Translations under genes and position numbers: made by a program
Assembly: GCA_027022775.1 (NCBI GenBank)
Contig: JALVXO010000273.1
Span: 1 to 6,040, forward strand
DNA length: 6,040 bases
Origin: Campylobacteraceae bacterium
GTDB lineage: Bacteria; Campylobacterota; Campylobacteria; Campylobacterales; Sulfurovaceae
Direction of reading: 5' to 3'
The notes under the pieces: generated by a model
The model's input: the letters and a program-made list of their open reading frames with translations, nothing else
Told to the model about the DNA's origin: nothing
The model's database searches: none
Shown here: piece by piece, positions 1 to 5,226 of the stretch
Numbering within the stretch: position 1 is the first letter of the stretch
Layout: each line of letters begins with the position of its first letter

Positions 1-1674
1 GAAACTGAATTTCTCATTTGCTTTGTAAATTGTATCTATGCCGTTTTCTTCGAGTATCCATTCGATAAATGGGTAGCTTAAGCCTTTCTTTTTGCGCTCT
101 ATTATGGTTTGGGGCAGGTGGTTTTTGGCAATCTCTTTTAGCACCTCTTTTACATTTTTTTCGTTAAACCTAACTTTTGGGTCGGTTTTAAAAGCTGCCT
201 CTATTACTTTCCTGTCTAAAAACGGGGTGCGAACCTCTACCCCTGCTAGCATACTGACTCTGTCGATTTTGGTTAAGAAAAACTCTGCCAGCTGCACCTT
301 TAAATCGCAGTAACTGAACCAATCTACAATATCCCTGCCGCTATCTTTAAAGCGCTGCCAATATGGCTCTAGCGCTTCAAAGTTTTTATTGTCGCGCTCT
401 TGCAGGCGCAGCAGCATATTAAGCTGCCTGTCTGTGTAAATTTCGGCGCTGCTTCTAAAGATAACCTGCCCGTTAAGCGCCCTTTTATACCACTCCCACT
501 CTTTATTCATGCTAAAGTTGCGCCGTAAATGGTTTTTTAGCCAGTTTGCATAGGGCAAGCTGGAGACTTGGTGCATCATAAGATACTCTTTGTAAGTTCT
601 GTAACCCAAAAAGAGCTCATCGCTCCCATCTCCGCTTAAAAGCACCCGCACTCCCTGCTCTCGTGCCTTTTTAATAAGAAAATAGAGCGGAATTTGCGCC
701 GGGTCGCCGATTGGCTCATCGATTGTTTCAGCCAGCTCTTCTAAAGTTGCAAAAAAATCCGCTTTTGTAAAGTTAAATTGGTAAAAATTTGCCCCAAGAT
801 GTTTGGCAACCTCTTTTGCGTAAGGTCTTTCGTCATACTTTTCGTAACCCTCATAACCTATGCTAAAGAGGTTTATTTTTTGCTTCGATATTTTGGATGC
901 AAGCGCAGAAACCAGCGACGAATCGAGCCCGCCGCTTAAAAGAACGCCCCATTTTAGTTTTGGGATGCGCAGCTTAACCGCTTCTAAAAGCGCTTTTTCT
1001 GCCGCAGCGCTTGCGCTTTGCAAGTTTGTAAACTCTATTTTTTGCTCTAAAAAGTTATCGAAATTCTCTATCTGCAGCTCTTTGCCGTTAAAATAGAGCA
1101 TAGAAGAGGGCGGCAGTTTGGCAAAATCCCTGCTTAAAGTAAGCGGGCTTACAGTTGCGCCAAATCCCAGAAAGTTGTGCAGGTTTCTTCGGTTTAAATT
1201 AAACCCAAAAAGTTTATAAAGCGCATTCGCTTCGCTTGCAAAGAAAAATTTATCCCCCCTATGCGCAAAAAAGAGAGGTTTTTTGCCCGCATAATCCCTG
1301 TAAAGCCAAAGTTCGCCGCTTTTGGCATTAAAAATAGCAATTGCAAACATCCCGCGAAGTAGTTTGACAAAAGAGCTCCCCTCTTTTAAAAAGAGTTCCA
1401 AAATTGCCTCTATCTCATCTTCTGCATCCAGATTATGGGCTTTAATTAACTCTTTATAATTGTAAATTTCGCCGTTAAAAAGCGCAATGTATCCGTTTTT
1501 CTCTAAAGGCTGGTTCTGCTCTTTGTTAAAACTTTCTATGCTTAATCGGTGGCTGCCAAAAAAGTAATTTTCGCTTTGCAAAAATTTAGAACTGTCGCGT
1601 CCTCTGTGAGCCAAAGTTTCAAACGCCTCTTTAACCCCGTTTGTTTGCCCAATTGCACCAAAAATCGAACACAA
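1..1674 (-). CDS. asnB: Asparagine synthase (glutamine-hydrolysing), 3' end cut by window edge
   Basis: Cytoplasmic class II amidotransferase; the family moves ammonia from glutamine to aspartate (ATP to AMP + PPi) to make asparagine. Read on the minus strand, 558 codons stay open to the window edge with no stop. Starting at TTG 1672-1674 puts Cys at residue 2 (MCSIFGAIG), the N-terminal nucleophile, which fixes the start. The glutaminase domain shows RLSI (43-46) and FNGEIYN (66-72). The synthetase domain shows the PPi loop SGGLDSS (247-253), SGDGSDE (347-353) and DRVSMLAGVEVRTPFLD (471-487). E. coli AsnB is about 554 residues, so only the tail is missing. Oddity: the usual HRGPD motif reads HRGRD (23-27). 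It is the last gene of the rpe operon seen here, 17 bases after the exonuclease stop. Some AsnB relatives amidate other carboxylates, for example in surface sugars, so the exact substrate is inferred. Confidence 0.93.
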   Translation of the reverse strand, partial: MCSIFGAIGQTNGVKEAFETLAHRGRDSSKFLQSENYFFGSHRLSIESFNKEQNQPLEKNGYIALFNGEIYNYKELIKAHNLDAEDEIEAILELFLKEGSSFVKLLRGMFAIAIFNAKSGELWLYRDYAGKKPLFFAHRGDKFFFASEANALYKLFGFNLNRRNLHNFLGFGATVSPLTLSRDFAKLPPSSMLYFNGKELQIENFDNFLEQKIEFTNLQSASAAAEKALLEAVKLRIPKLKWGVLLSGGLDSSLVSALASKISKQKINLFSIGYEGYEKYDERPYAKEVAKHLGANFYQFNFTKADFFATLEELAETIDEPIGDPAQIPLYFLIKKAREQGVRVLLSGDGSDELFLGYRTYKEYLMMHQVSSLPYANWLKNHLRRNFSMNKEWEWYKRALNGQVIFRSSAEIYTDRQLNMLLRLQERDNKNFEALEPYWQRFKDSGRDIVDWFSYCDLKVQLAEFFLTKIDRVSMLAGVEVRTPFLDRKVIEAAFKTDPKVRFNEKNVKEVLKEIAKNHLPQTIIERKKKGLSYPFIEWILEENGIDTIYKANEKFSF

Positions 1675-1680
1675 ATTTAA

Positions 1681-1689
1681 TCCCTTTTT
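1681..1689 (-). promoter_or_regulatory. Ribosome-binding site for asnB (TTG start)
   Basis: Minus-strand AAAAAGGGA lies 6 bases before TTG 1672-1674. It supports the TTG start that places the catalytic Cys at position 2. No ATG or GTG lies nearby in frame with a comparable site. Confidence 0.75.
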
Positions 1690-1691
1690 AT

Positions 1692-2489
1692 TTAAACTTT
1701 GAGTTTTTTGCTCTCGTTTTCTTTTCTCTCCTTTTTTGTTGATTTGGAGAACCGGATTAAATCATCGGTGGTTTTAACATAATTTGGCAAATGTTTAAAA
1801 CTCTCCTGCATAATTTTCATAGCAGCCAAAGCATCGCTGTAGGCGCGGTGGTGGGTTCCCAAATCAAGCTCTAAAGTTTCGCAAAGTCCGGCAAGCCCGT
1901 ATTTTTGGCTTTTGATTGTGCGCCTTGCCAAATCTATGGTGCAAAGCCTCACATTTCCAATGCTTCCAAGCCCGAAACGCTTAAAAGAAGCGGTTAAAAA
2001 AGTATAATCAAAATCTACATTGTGCGCCACAAAAACCGCATCGCCCAGAAACTCTTTTAGCATAGTTAAAGCCTCTTTGCGGCTTGGCGCGCCTATTAAG
2101 TCAAAAGGTGTTATTCCGGTTAAATCGGTAATTGACTGCGGCAGATATGCGCAGGCTACAAAAGTTTCCAGCCTGTCGGTTATTTTGCCATTTTTAAGCT
2201 TTACTCCTCCAATTTCAATAACTTGCGAACGGCCCGGTTTTGCACCGTTTGTCTCTATATCGATAATTGCATACTCCTGCTCTTTATAACTTGTTCTCAT
2301 CGGCTTAAAGCAGTAGCCGTCAAACTTCTCTTCTATCGGATAACCCGAAGCTTGCAGAAGCTGTGCGATTGTCCAGCCGTCTTCGCTGATTTGGGTATGT
2401 TGTTTAACAAGATTGTAAAATGTGTCGTAATTTAAAAATCCGCCGTTTTTTCTAAATGCGAGTGTCAGCGGCTCATAAAGACTTTGCAT
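1692..2489 (-). CDS. dnaQ: DnaQ-like DEDDh 3'-5' exonuclease (Pol III epsilon type)
   Basis: Predicted 3'-5' exonuclease of the DNA polymerase III epsilon family, the proofreading activity of the replicase; 265 residues. All DEDDh motifs are visible: Exo I DIET (D77, E79), Exo II AHNVDFDYTFL (D161), Exo III HHRAYSDA (H214, D219). Residues 1-72 form an N-terminal region without a motif I recognise. The tail (about 248-265) is very Lys/Glu-rich. The ATG at 2487-2489 lies inside the end of trpF, a 17-base overlap that suggests translational coupling; the Shine-Dalgarno is weak (AAAGAG further upstream). From memory, C. jejuni and H. pylori carry dnaQ next to rpe, which supports this being the epsilon-like gene and not a stray RNase T-type nuclease. 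Whether it is the replicative proofreader or an accessory repair exonuclease cannot be told here. Confidence 0.85.
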   Translation of the reverse strand: MQSLYEPLTLAFRKNGGFLNYDTFYNLVKQHTQISEDGWTIAQLLQASGYPIEEKFDGYCFKPMRTSYKEQEYAIIDIETNGAKPGRSQVIEIGGVKLKNGKITDRLETFVACAYLPQSITDLTGITPFDLIGAPSRKEALTMLKEFLGDAVFVAHNVDFDYTFLTASFKRFGLGSIGNVRLCTIDLARRTIKSQKYGLAGLCETLELDLGTHHRAYSDALAAMKIMQESFKHLPNYVKTTDDLIRFSKSTKKERKENESKKLKV

Positions 2490-3060
2490 TTTTTATAAAC
2501 TCTTTCACTTTTTGGTAATCTTTTTTGCCGGGTCTGCTCTCTACTCCGCTGCTTACATCAACGCCCCAGAAGTTAAATCCGCGAAGCTGCACTAAATTAT
2601 CAGGCTTAAGCCCTCCGGCAATTATAATTTTGGAGCAGTCACGGTTTTTAAACCACTCTAAATTAAGCCGCTTTCCGCTGCCGCCGTAAGATTCGCAGTA
2701 AGCATCAACAAGCCTGTATCCGCCAAAGCGCTCTATATCTTCCGCCTCTTTTGCGCGGATTACCGGCAGGGTTTTAAAATCTATCTTTTTTAAAAAGGCT
2801 TCATCGACATCAAAATGGATTTGCGCAATATCGATTTTGCTCAATGTGCTAAAATGCTCAATATCATCGGCAGTTTGGTTTACAAAAAGCCCCACTTTCT
2901 GCACAAACGGCGGCAGTTTTTCTATAATCTTTGCTGTCTCTTCAAAACCGATAAAACGCGGCGATTTTTCGTAAAAAACAAAGCCCAGAGCATCTGCGCC
3001 CGCTTCGCACGCAAACATCGCATCATCGTAATTTGTTATTCCGCAAATTTTAACACGCAA
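2473..3060 (-). CDS. trpF: Phosphoribosylanthranilate isomerase (tryptophan synthesis)
   Basis: TrpF converts N-(5'-phosphoribosyl)anthranilate to CdRP, the third step from chorismate to tryptophan, as a cytoplasmic (beta/alpha)8 barrel. The 195 residues match the usual ~200. The opening MRVKICGIT carries the catalytic Cys (C6). Other signatures are GADALGFVFYEKSPR (21-35), AQIH (79-82), the general-acid Asp in RLVDAY (D119), GGSGK (126-130), the phosphate-binding IIAGGLKPDNL (146-156) and GVDVSSGVE (166-174). The start is TTG at 3058-3060: nothing upstream in frame is better, and KICGIT must sit at the very N-terminus. Only one base separates it from the rpe stop, so it is probably translated by re-initiation. 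It stands apart from any other trp gene in this window. Confidence 0.96.
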   Translation of the reverse strand: MRVKICGITNYDDAMFACEAGADALGFVFYEKSPRFIGFEETAKIIEKLPPFVQKVGLFVNQTADDIEHFSTLSKIDIAQIHFDVDEAFLKKIDFKTLPVIRAKEAEDIERFGGYRLVDAYCESYGGSGKRLNLEWFKNRDCSKIIIAGGLKPDNLVQLRGFNFWGVDVSSGVESRPGKKDYQKVKEFIKNAKSL

Positions 3061-3061
3061 A

Positions 3062-3706
3062 TTAAACCCTTAAAGAATCTATTGCCGCTTTTACACCCTG
3101 CGGATGCTTAAAAACATAACTTCCTGCAACCGCAATATCTACACCCGCATTTTTTACCTGCTCTATATTTTTGTCGCTCACTCCGCCGTCTATTTCAATT
3201 TTGCAGTCGGGGTTGCGCTTTAAGATAAGCTCTTTTAAGCGCATCGCTTTTTCAAGCACATTTGGAATAAACTTCTGCCCGCCAAAACCTGGGTTTACAC
3301 TCATTAAAAGCACCATATCAAGATATTCAAGCAGATACTCTATATCTTCTACGGGAGTATGAGGATTTAGCACAACAGCCGGCTTTATGCCAAGTGTGCG
3401 TATCTTTTGCGCAAGGCGGTTTGCATGCACTTCGCTCTCTATATGAAACGAAATATATTCGGGCTTTAGCGGTGCAAACAAATCTACAAAAAAGTTGTTA
3501 TTTTGCACCATTAAATGCACATCCAGCGGCTTGCTTGCCGCTTTTGCAACCGCTTCTGCAACTACAGGTCCGATTGTCATATTGGGCACAAAATGCCCAT
3601 CCATCACATCAACATGCACCAAATCGCACCCCGCATCGCAAATTGCTTTAACATCCCTTGCCAAATTCCCAAAATCCGCCGATAAAATGCTTGGAGCAAT
3701 TAACAT
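3062..3706 (-). CDS. rpe: Ribulose-phosphate 3-epimerase
   Basis: Interconverts ribulose 5-phosphate and xylulose 5-phosphate in the pentose phosphate pathway (and the Calvin cycle where present); a cytoplasmic, metal-dependent (beta/alpha)8 barrel. The 214 residues are close to the family norm of about 215-225. It opens APSILSADFGNL (4-15) with the substrate Ser. The metal ligands are visible as H31 and D33 in HVDVMDGHFVPN, H64 in DVHLMV and D173 in EIDGGV; D33 and D173 are the acid/base pair. MSVNPGFGGQKF (135-146) and AVAGSYVF (192-199) bind the phosphate. ATG 3704-3706 is preceded by AAAGG with a 6-base spacer. It is the first gene of the leftward operon, followed by trpF, which belongs to the same ribulose-phosphate-binding barrel superfamily. 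Confidence 0.97.
   Translation of the reverse strand: MLIAPSILSADFGNLARDVKAICDAGCDLVHVDVMDGHFVPNMTIGPVVAEAVAKAASKPLDVHLMVQNNNFFVDLFAPLKPEYISFHIESEVHANRLAQKIRTLGIKPAVVLNPHTPVEDIEYLLEYLDMVLLMSVNPGFGGQKFIPNVLEKAMRLKELILKRNPDCKIEIDGGVSDKNIEQVKNAGVDIAVAGSYVFKHPQGVKAAIDSLRV
3067..3071 (-). promoter_or_regulatory. Ribosome-binding site for trpF (TTG start)
   Basis: Minus-strand AAGGG lies inside the last codons of rpe, 6 bases before the TTG of trpF. It has the same core and spacing as the asnB site, and it fits stop-restart coupling with rpe. Confidence 0.65.
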
Positions 3707-3730
3707 TAAAAGCCTTTAAACCTTTTTGTG

Positions 3731-3736
3731 ATTATA
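3731..3736 (-). promoter_or_regulatory. Probable -10 box of the rpe-trpF-dnaQ-asnB operon
   Basis: Read leftward, the sequence is TTTGGATATAATCAC, with a perfect TATAAT 25 bases before the rpe ATG. Transcription would begin near 3724, leaving a leader of about 18 bases that holds the AAAGG ribosome-binding site (3713-3717). No good -35 hexamer is seen 16-18 bases upstream, which is normal for Campylobacterota sigma-70 promoters. AT-rich DNA yields chance TATAAT matches, so this rests mainly on position. Confidence 0.55.
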
Positions 3737-3783
3737 TCCAAAGTTAACTTTTATAATATTAACCTCGGAAAAAAGCAATATAC

Positions 3784-3816
3784 ACATAAAAATAACATAT
3801 AAATGACATATATCTG
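3784..3816 (+). repeat. Three ACATA units phased at 11 bp
   Basis: ACATA occurs at 3784-3788, 3795-3799 and 3806-3810, exactly 11 bp apart and so on the same helix face. The second and third units extend to TAACATAT and TGACATAT. Direct repeats at 11-bp spacing are the usual binding-site layout of OmpR/PhoB-family response regulators (the pho box, for example). A regulator site is therefore plausible but not demonstrated. Chance is a real alternative in DNA this AT-rich. Confidence 0.4.
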
Positions 3817-3917
3817 TTTTGTCGTGATTAGAGATGGTTTTATCAAAAAATACTGTATTAAATAAAATGTCCAAAAGAGTTACAAAATGCTTTTGAAAAT
3901 TAAAAAAATTAATAATT

Positions 3918-3945
3918 TTGACATATTTTTTTAATAATATGTCAA
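3918..3945. promoter_or_regulatory. Perfect 10-bp inverted repeat, candidate operator
   Basis: TTGACATATT (3918-3927) is mirrored exactly by AATATGTCAA (3936-3945) across an 8-base spacer. The pair ends 5 bases before the -10 box of the rightward gene, so a protein bound here would cover the -35 region. The half-site TGACATAT recurs at 3804-3811. The geometry suits a dimeric repressor or activator. The left arm also happens to contain TTGACA, but no -10 box lies at the correct distance from it. Confidence 0.5.
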
Positions 3946-3947
3946 TT

Positions 3948-3956
3948 TGTTATATT
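3948..3956 (+). promoter_or_regulatory. Probable extended -10 promoter of the Sel1-repeat gene
   Basis: TGTTATATT is a TGn-extended -10 (TATATT at 3951-3956). A start near 3963 gives a leader of about 28 bases containing the strong AAGGGGG (3979-3985), which is 5 bases before the ATG. The T-rich stretch upstream fits the periodic AT signal that replaces a -35 in Campylobacterota. Confidence 0.55.
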
Positions 3957-3990
3957 ATTTTAATATAAACCCATCTGCAAGGGGGATAAA

Positions 3991-4938
3991 ATGTTAAGGG
4001 TTGTTAAAAAATTGTTTCTTCTCTGTTTGGTAGTCGGTGCGCTTTATGCTAATGAGTTAGAAGATGCCGCATATAATGCATATAAATCAAAAAACTATAT
4101 AGAAGCTGTTAAACTGTATACTCAAGCGGCAAAGCAAAACAGCATAAAGGCATTTTTGATGCTGGGACTGTTTTACGAAAAAGGAATAGGTGTTGATAAA
4201 AATCCTCAAAAAGCTATAAAATTATATAAAATGGCTGTAAAAAAAAGCGGTAATTTAATTTCACTGCTAAACAGCAAAGAGGGGATTAAAAAATTGGATA
4301 TTGTAATTTTATCGCTTGAGAGGCTGAACATTTTGACATCTAAAAAAAAATATCTTGATTTGGCTGATAAATTGAAAACCTTAAAAGATAAAAAATTAAC
4401 TCCTCAAAATACGGATATGTTTAATCAAACAGATACCGAAAAAGAGGATGATATTTTGGTATTGTGCCCAAATATGCAAAAAGTTGCACCGCAAGACAGG
4501 GAAGGGATAGAGAGTTTTGATTGCGAACTTTTCGAAAATTTTCCCGACAGAATGGCAATTTTTATGAAATTGAGAAGAAAAAAGTTTGAAGCGCAGCAAA
4601 ACGGAGATAGTAATTTAGAAAAATTAATTGATGCCAAAATAGCAAAAATTATAAAACCGATTATTAAATTTTTACAGCAAGAGAGTATAGAGTGCTACAG
4701 CGAAGCAACAACCAGCAGCGATATAGATGCATGCGATTATGACTATTTGGCAAAAAGCGACCCGCTTCTTTTTGATAACGCAGCGTACAGAATGGAGCAA
4801 AATTTAAGCCGCGGCGGAAAAGTGGTTTACAATTTAAGTCCTAAAGAGAAAGAGGATTTAATAAACAAATTGATAGAAAAAATAAGCAATAATCAATATG
4901 GCCGTCCCTGGCGCAATTATATTGCATTAAACTTATAA
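3991..4938 (+). CDS. Secreted Sel1-repeat (TPR-like) protein of unknown function
   Basis: Predicted exported protein of 315 residues. A classic signal peptide (MLRVVKK, then a hydrophobic core at 8-18) ends in ALYA, giving likely cleavage at 20/21. Residues 21-52 (AYNAYKSKNYIEAVKLYTQAAKQ) form a TPR/Sel1-type helix pair. Residues 53-87 form a good Sel1 repeat (AFLMLGLFYEKGIGVDKNPQKAIKLYKMA). Such repeats serve as protein-binding scaffolds, and some Helicobacter Sel1 proteins are secreted Cys-rich proteins. From about 150 onward I recognise no domain. The mature part has four Cys, C159/C178 and C235/C248, which could form two disulfides in the periplasm. ATG follows a very strong ribosome-binding site. 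The gene is AT-richer than the left operon and contains A8 (4239-4246) and A9 (4342-4350) tracts in frame. No function is assigned. Confidence 0.88.
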   Translation: MLRVVKKLFLLCLVVGALYANELEDAAYNAYKSKNYIEAVKLYTQAAKQNSIKAFLMLGLFYEKGIGVDKNPQKAIKLYKMAVKKSGNLISLLNSKEGIKKLDIVILSLERLNILTSKKKYLDLADKLKTLKDKKLTPQNTDMFNQTDTEKEDDILVLCPNMQKVAPQDREGIESFDCELFENFPDRMAIFMKLRRKKFEAQQNGDSNLEKLIDAKIAKIIKPIIKFLQQESIECYSEATTSSDIDACDYDYLAKSDPLLFDNAAYRMEQNLSRGGKVVYNLSPKEKEDLINKLIEKISNNQYGRPWRNYIALNL

Positions 4939-4939
4939 T
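4934..4939 (+). promoter_or_regulatory. Possible -10 box for the zinc-ribbon/yidD/pyrC genes
   Basis: A perfect TATAAT overlaps the stop codon of the Sel1 gene. A start near 4946 would place the AAAAAAGGG site (4955-4963) in a short leader. No -35 or TGn extension is evident, and no terminator separates the Sel1 gene from the next, so read-through from upstream is equally possible. Confidence 0.3.
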
Positions 4940-4987
4940 GGTAAAATAAGCAGCAAAAAAGGGTTAAAAATAGATTTTTTTACAATA

Positions 4988-5224
4988 TTGCTGCTGCTGT
5001 TTATTTTTATCGGTGCAATTGTCGGATATGGATATTATATGAAAGACCAATCTAAAGAGCTTGAAAAAATAGAGCAGGGTTTTTGTCCAAAATGCAAACA
5101 CAACACAATTGAGATGGTTGATATTAGAGGCGGCGGATGCTCTCCTAAAATCATTACCTACCGCTGCAGCTCCTGCGGATATGAAAACAGTTTTACAAAA
5201 TCAAATTCAAGCTGTACTCTGTAA
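4988..5224 (+). CDS. Small membrane-anchored zinc-ribbon protein, start uncertain
   Basis: Unrecognised small protein: one hydrophobic segment (residues 1-17 counted from TTG 4988), then a basic/acidic linker, then a zinc ribbon. C33-P-K-C36 and C60-S-S-C63-G-Y are two zinc knuckles 23 residues apart; C51 and C76 are extra cysteines. Positive charges after the membrane segment suggest the ribbon faces the cytoplasm. The start is a problem. TTG 4988 has no Shine-Dalgarno, ATG 5039 would delete the membrane segment, and the frame is open back to 4931. The only well-spaced site is AAGGG (4959-4963) followed 6 bases later by ATA (4970-4972), which would add six residues (MDFFTI). It ends 2 bases before yidD, so the two are probably co-transcribed. 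The role is unknown; a link to membrane-protein insertion is only suggested by context. Confidence 0.7.
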   Translation: MLLLFIFIGAIVGYGYYMKDQSKELEKIEQGFCPKCKHNTIEMVDIRGGGCSPKIITYRCSSCGYENSFTKSNSSCTL

Positions 5225-5226
5225 AG

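Larger units (their letters stand above)
3707..3990. other. AT-rich divergent intergenic region (284 bp)
   Basis: This is the only gene-free stretch of any length, lying between the divergent rpe operon and the Sel1-protein gene. It holds the leftward TATAAT, a helically phased ACATA repeat cluster, a 10-bp inverted repeat and the rightward extended -10, each listed separately. No tRNA, structured RNA or GC-rich hairpin with a T-run was seen. The only open frame noticed is a 20-codon ATG frame without a ribosome-binding site. Confidence 0.8.

Noticed and set aside
92..1096. Plus-strand open frames inside the asnB region (92-313 and 860-1096)
   Set aside because: They lie antisense to a gene with intact AsnB motifs and show no recognisable protein signature.
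2020..3719. Plus-strand open frames antisense to the exonuclease, trpF and rpe
   Set aside because: Translations are low-complexity (Ser/Leu/Pro-rich or Arg/Cys-rich) shadows of clearly real genes on the other strand.
3743..3763. Weak inverted repeat GTTAA...TTAAC and a plus-strand TATAAT (3752-3757)
   Set aside because: Five-base arms and a lone -10-like match are expected by chance in DNA this AT-rich; no rightward gene starts nearby.
3803..3865. A 20-codon ATG frame in the divergent intergenic region
   Set aside because: No Shine-Dalgarno before it, too short to judge, and it runs through the phased repeat cluster.
4396..4637. Two minus-strand frames opposite the Sel1 gene, and one at 5449-5703 opposite yidD/pyrC
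   Set aside because: Antisense to genes with strong motifs and start sites; no family resemblance and no ribosome-binding site argued for them.
4938..4949. Stop-start TAATG giving a three-codon frame after the Sel1 gene
   Set aside because: Three codons only and no ribosome-binding site of its own; most likely accidental.
4939..4987. Possible terminator between the Sel1 gene and the zinc-ribbon gene
   Set aside because: There is a T-run (4975-4981), but no stem of useful length precedes it, so it is not a convincing intrinsic terminator.
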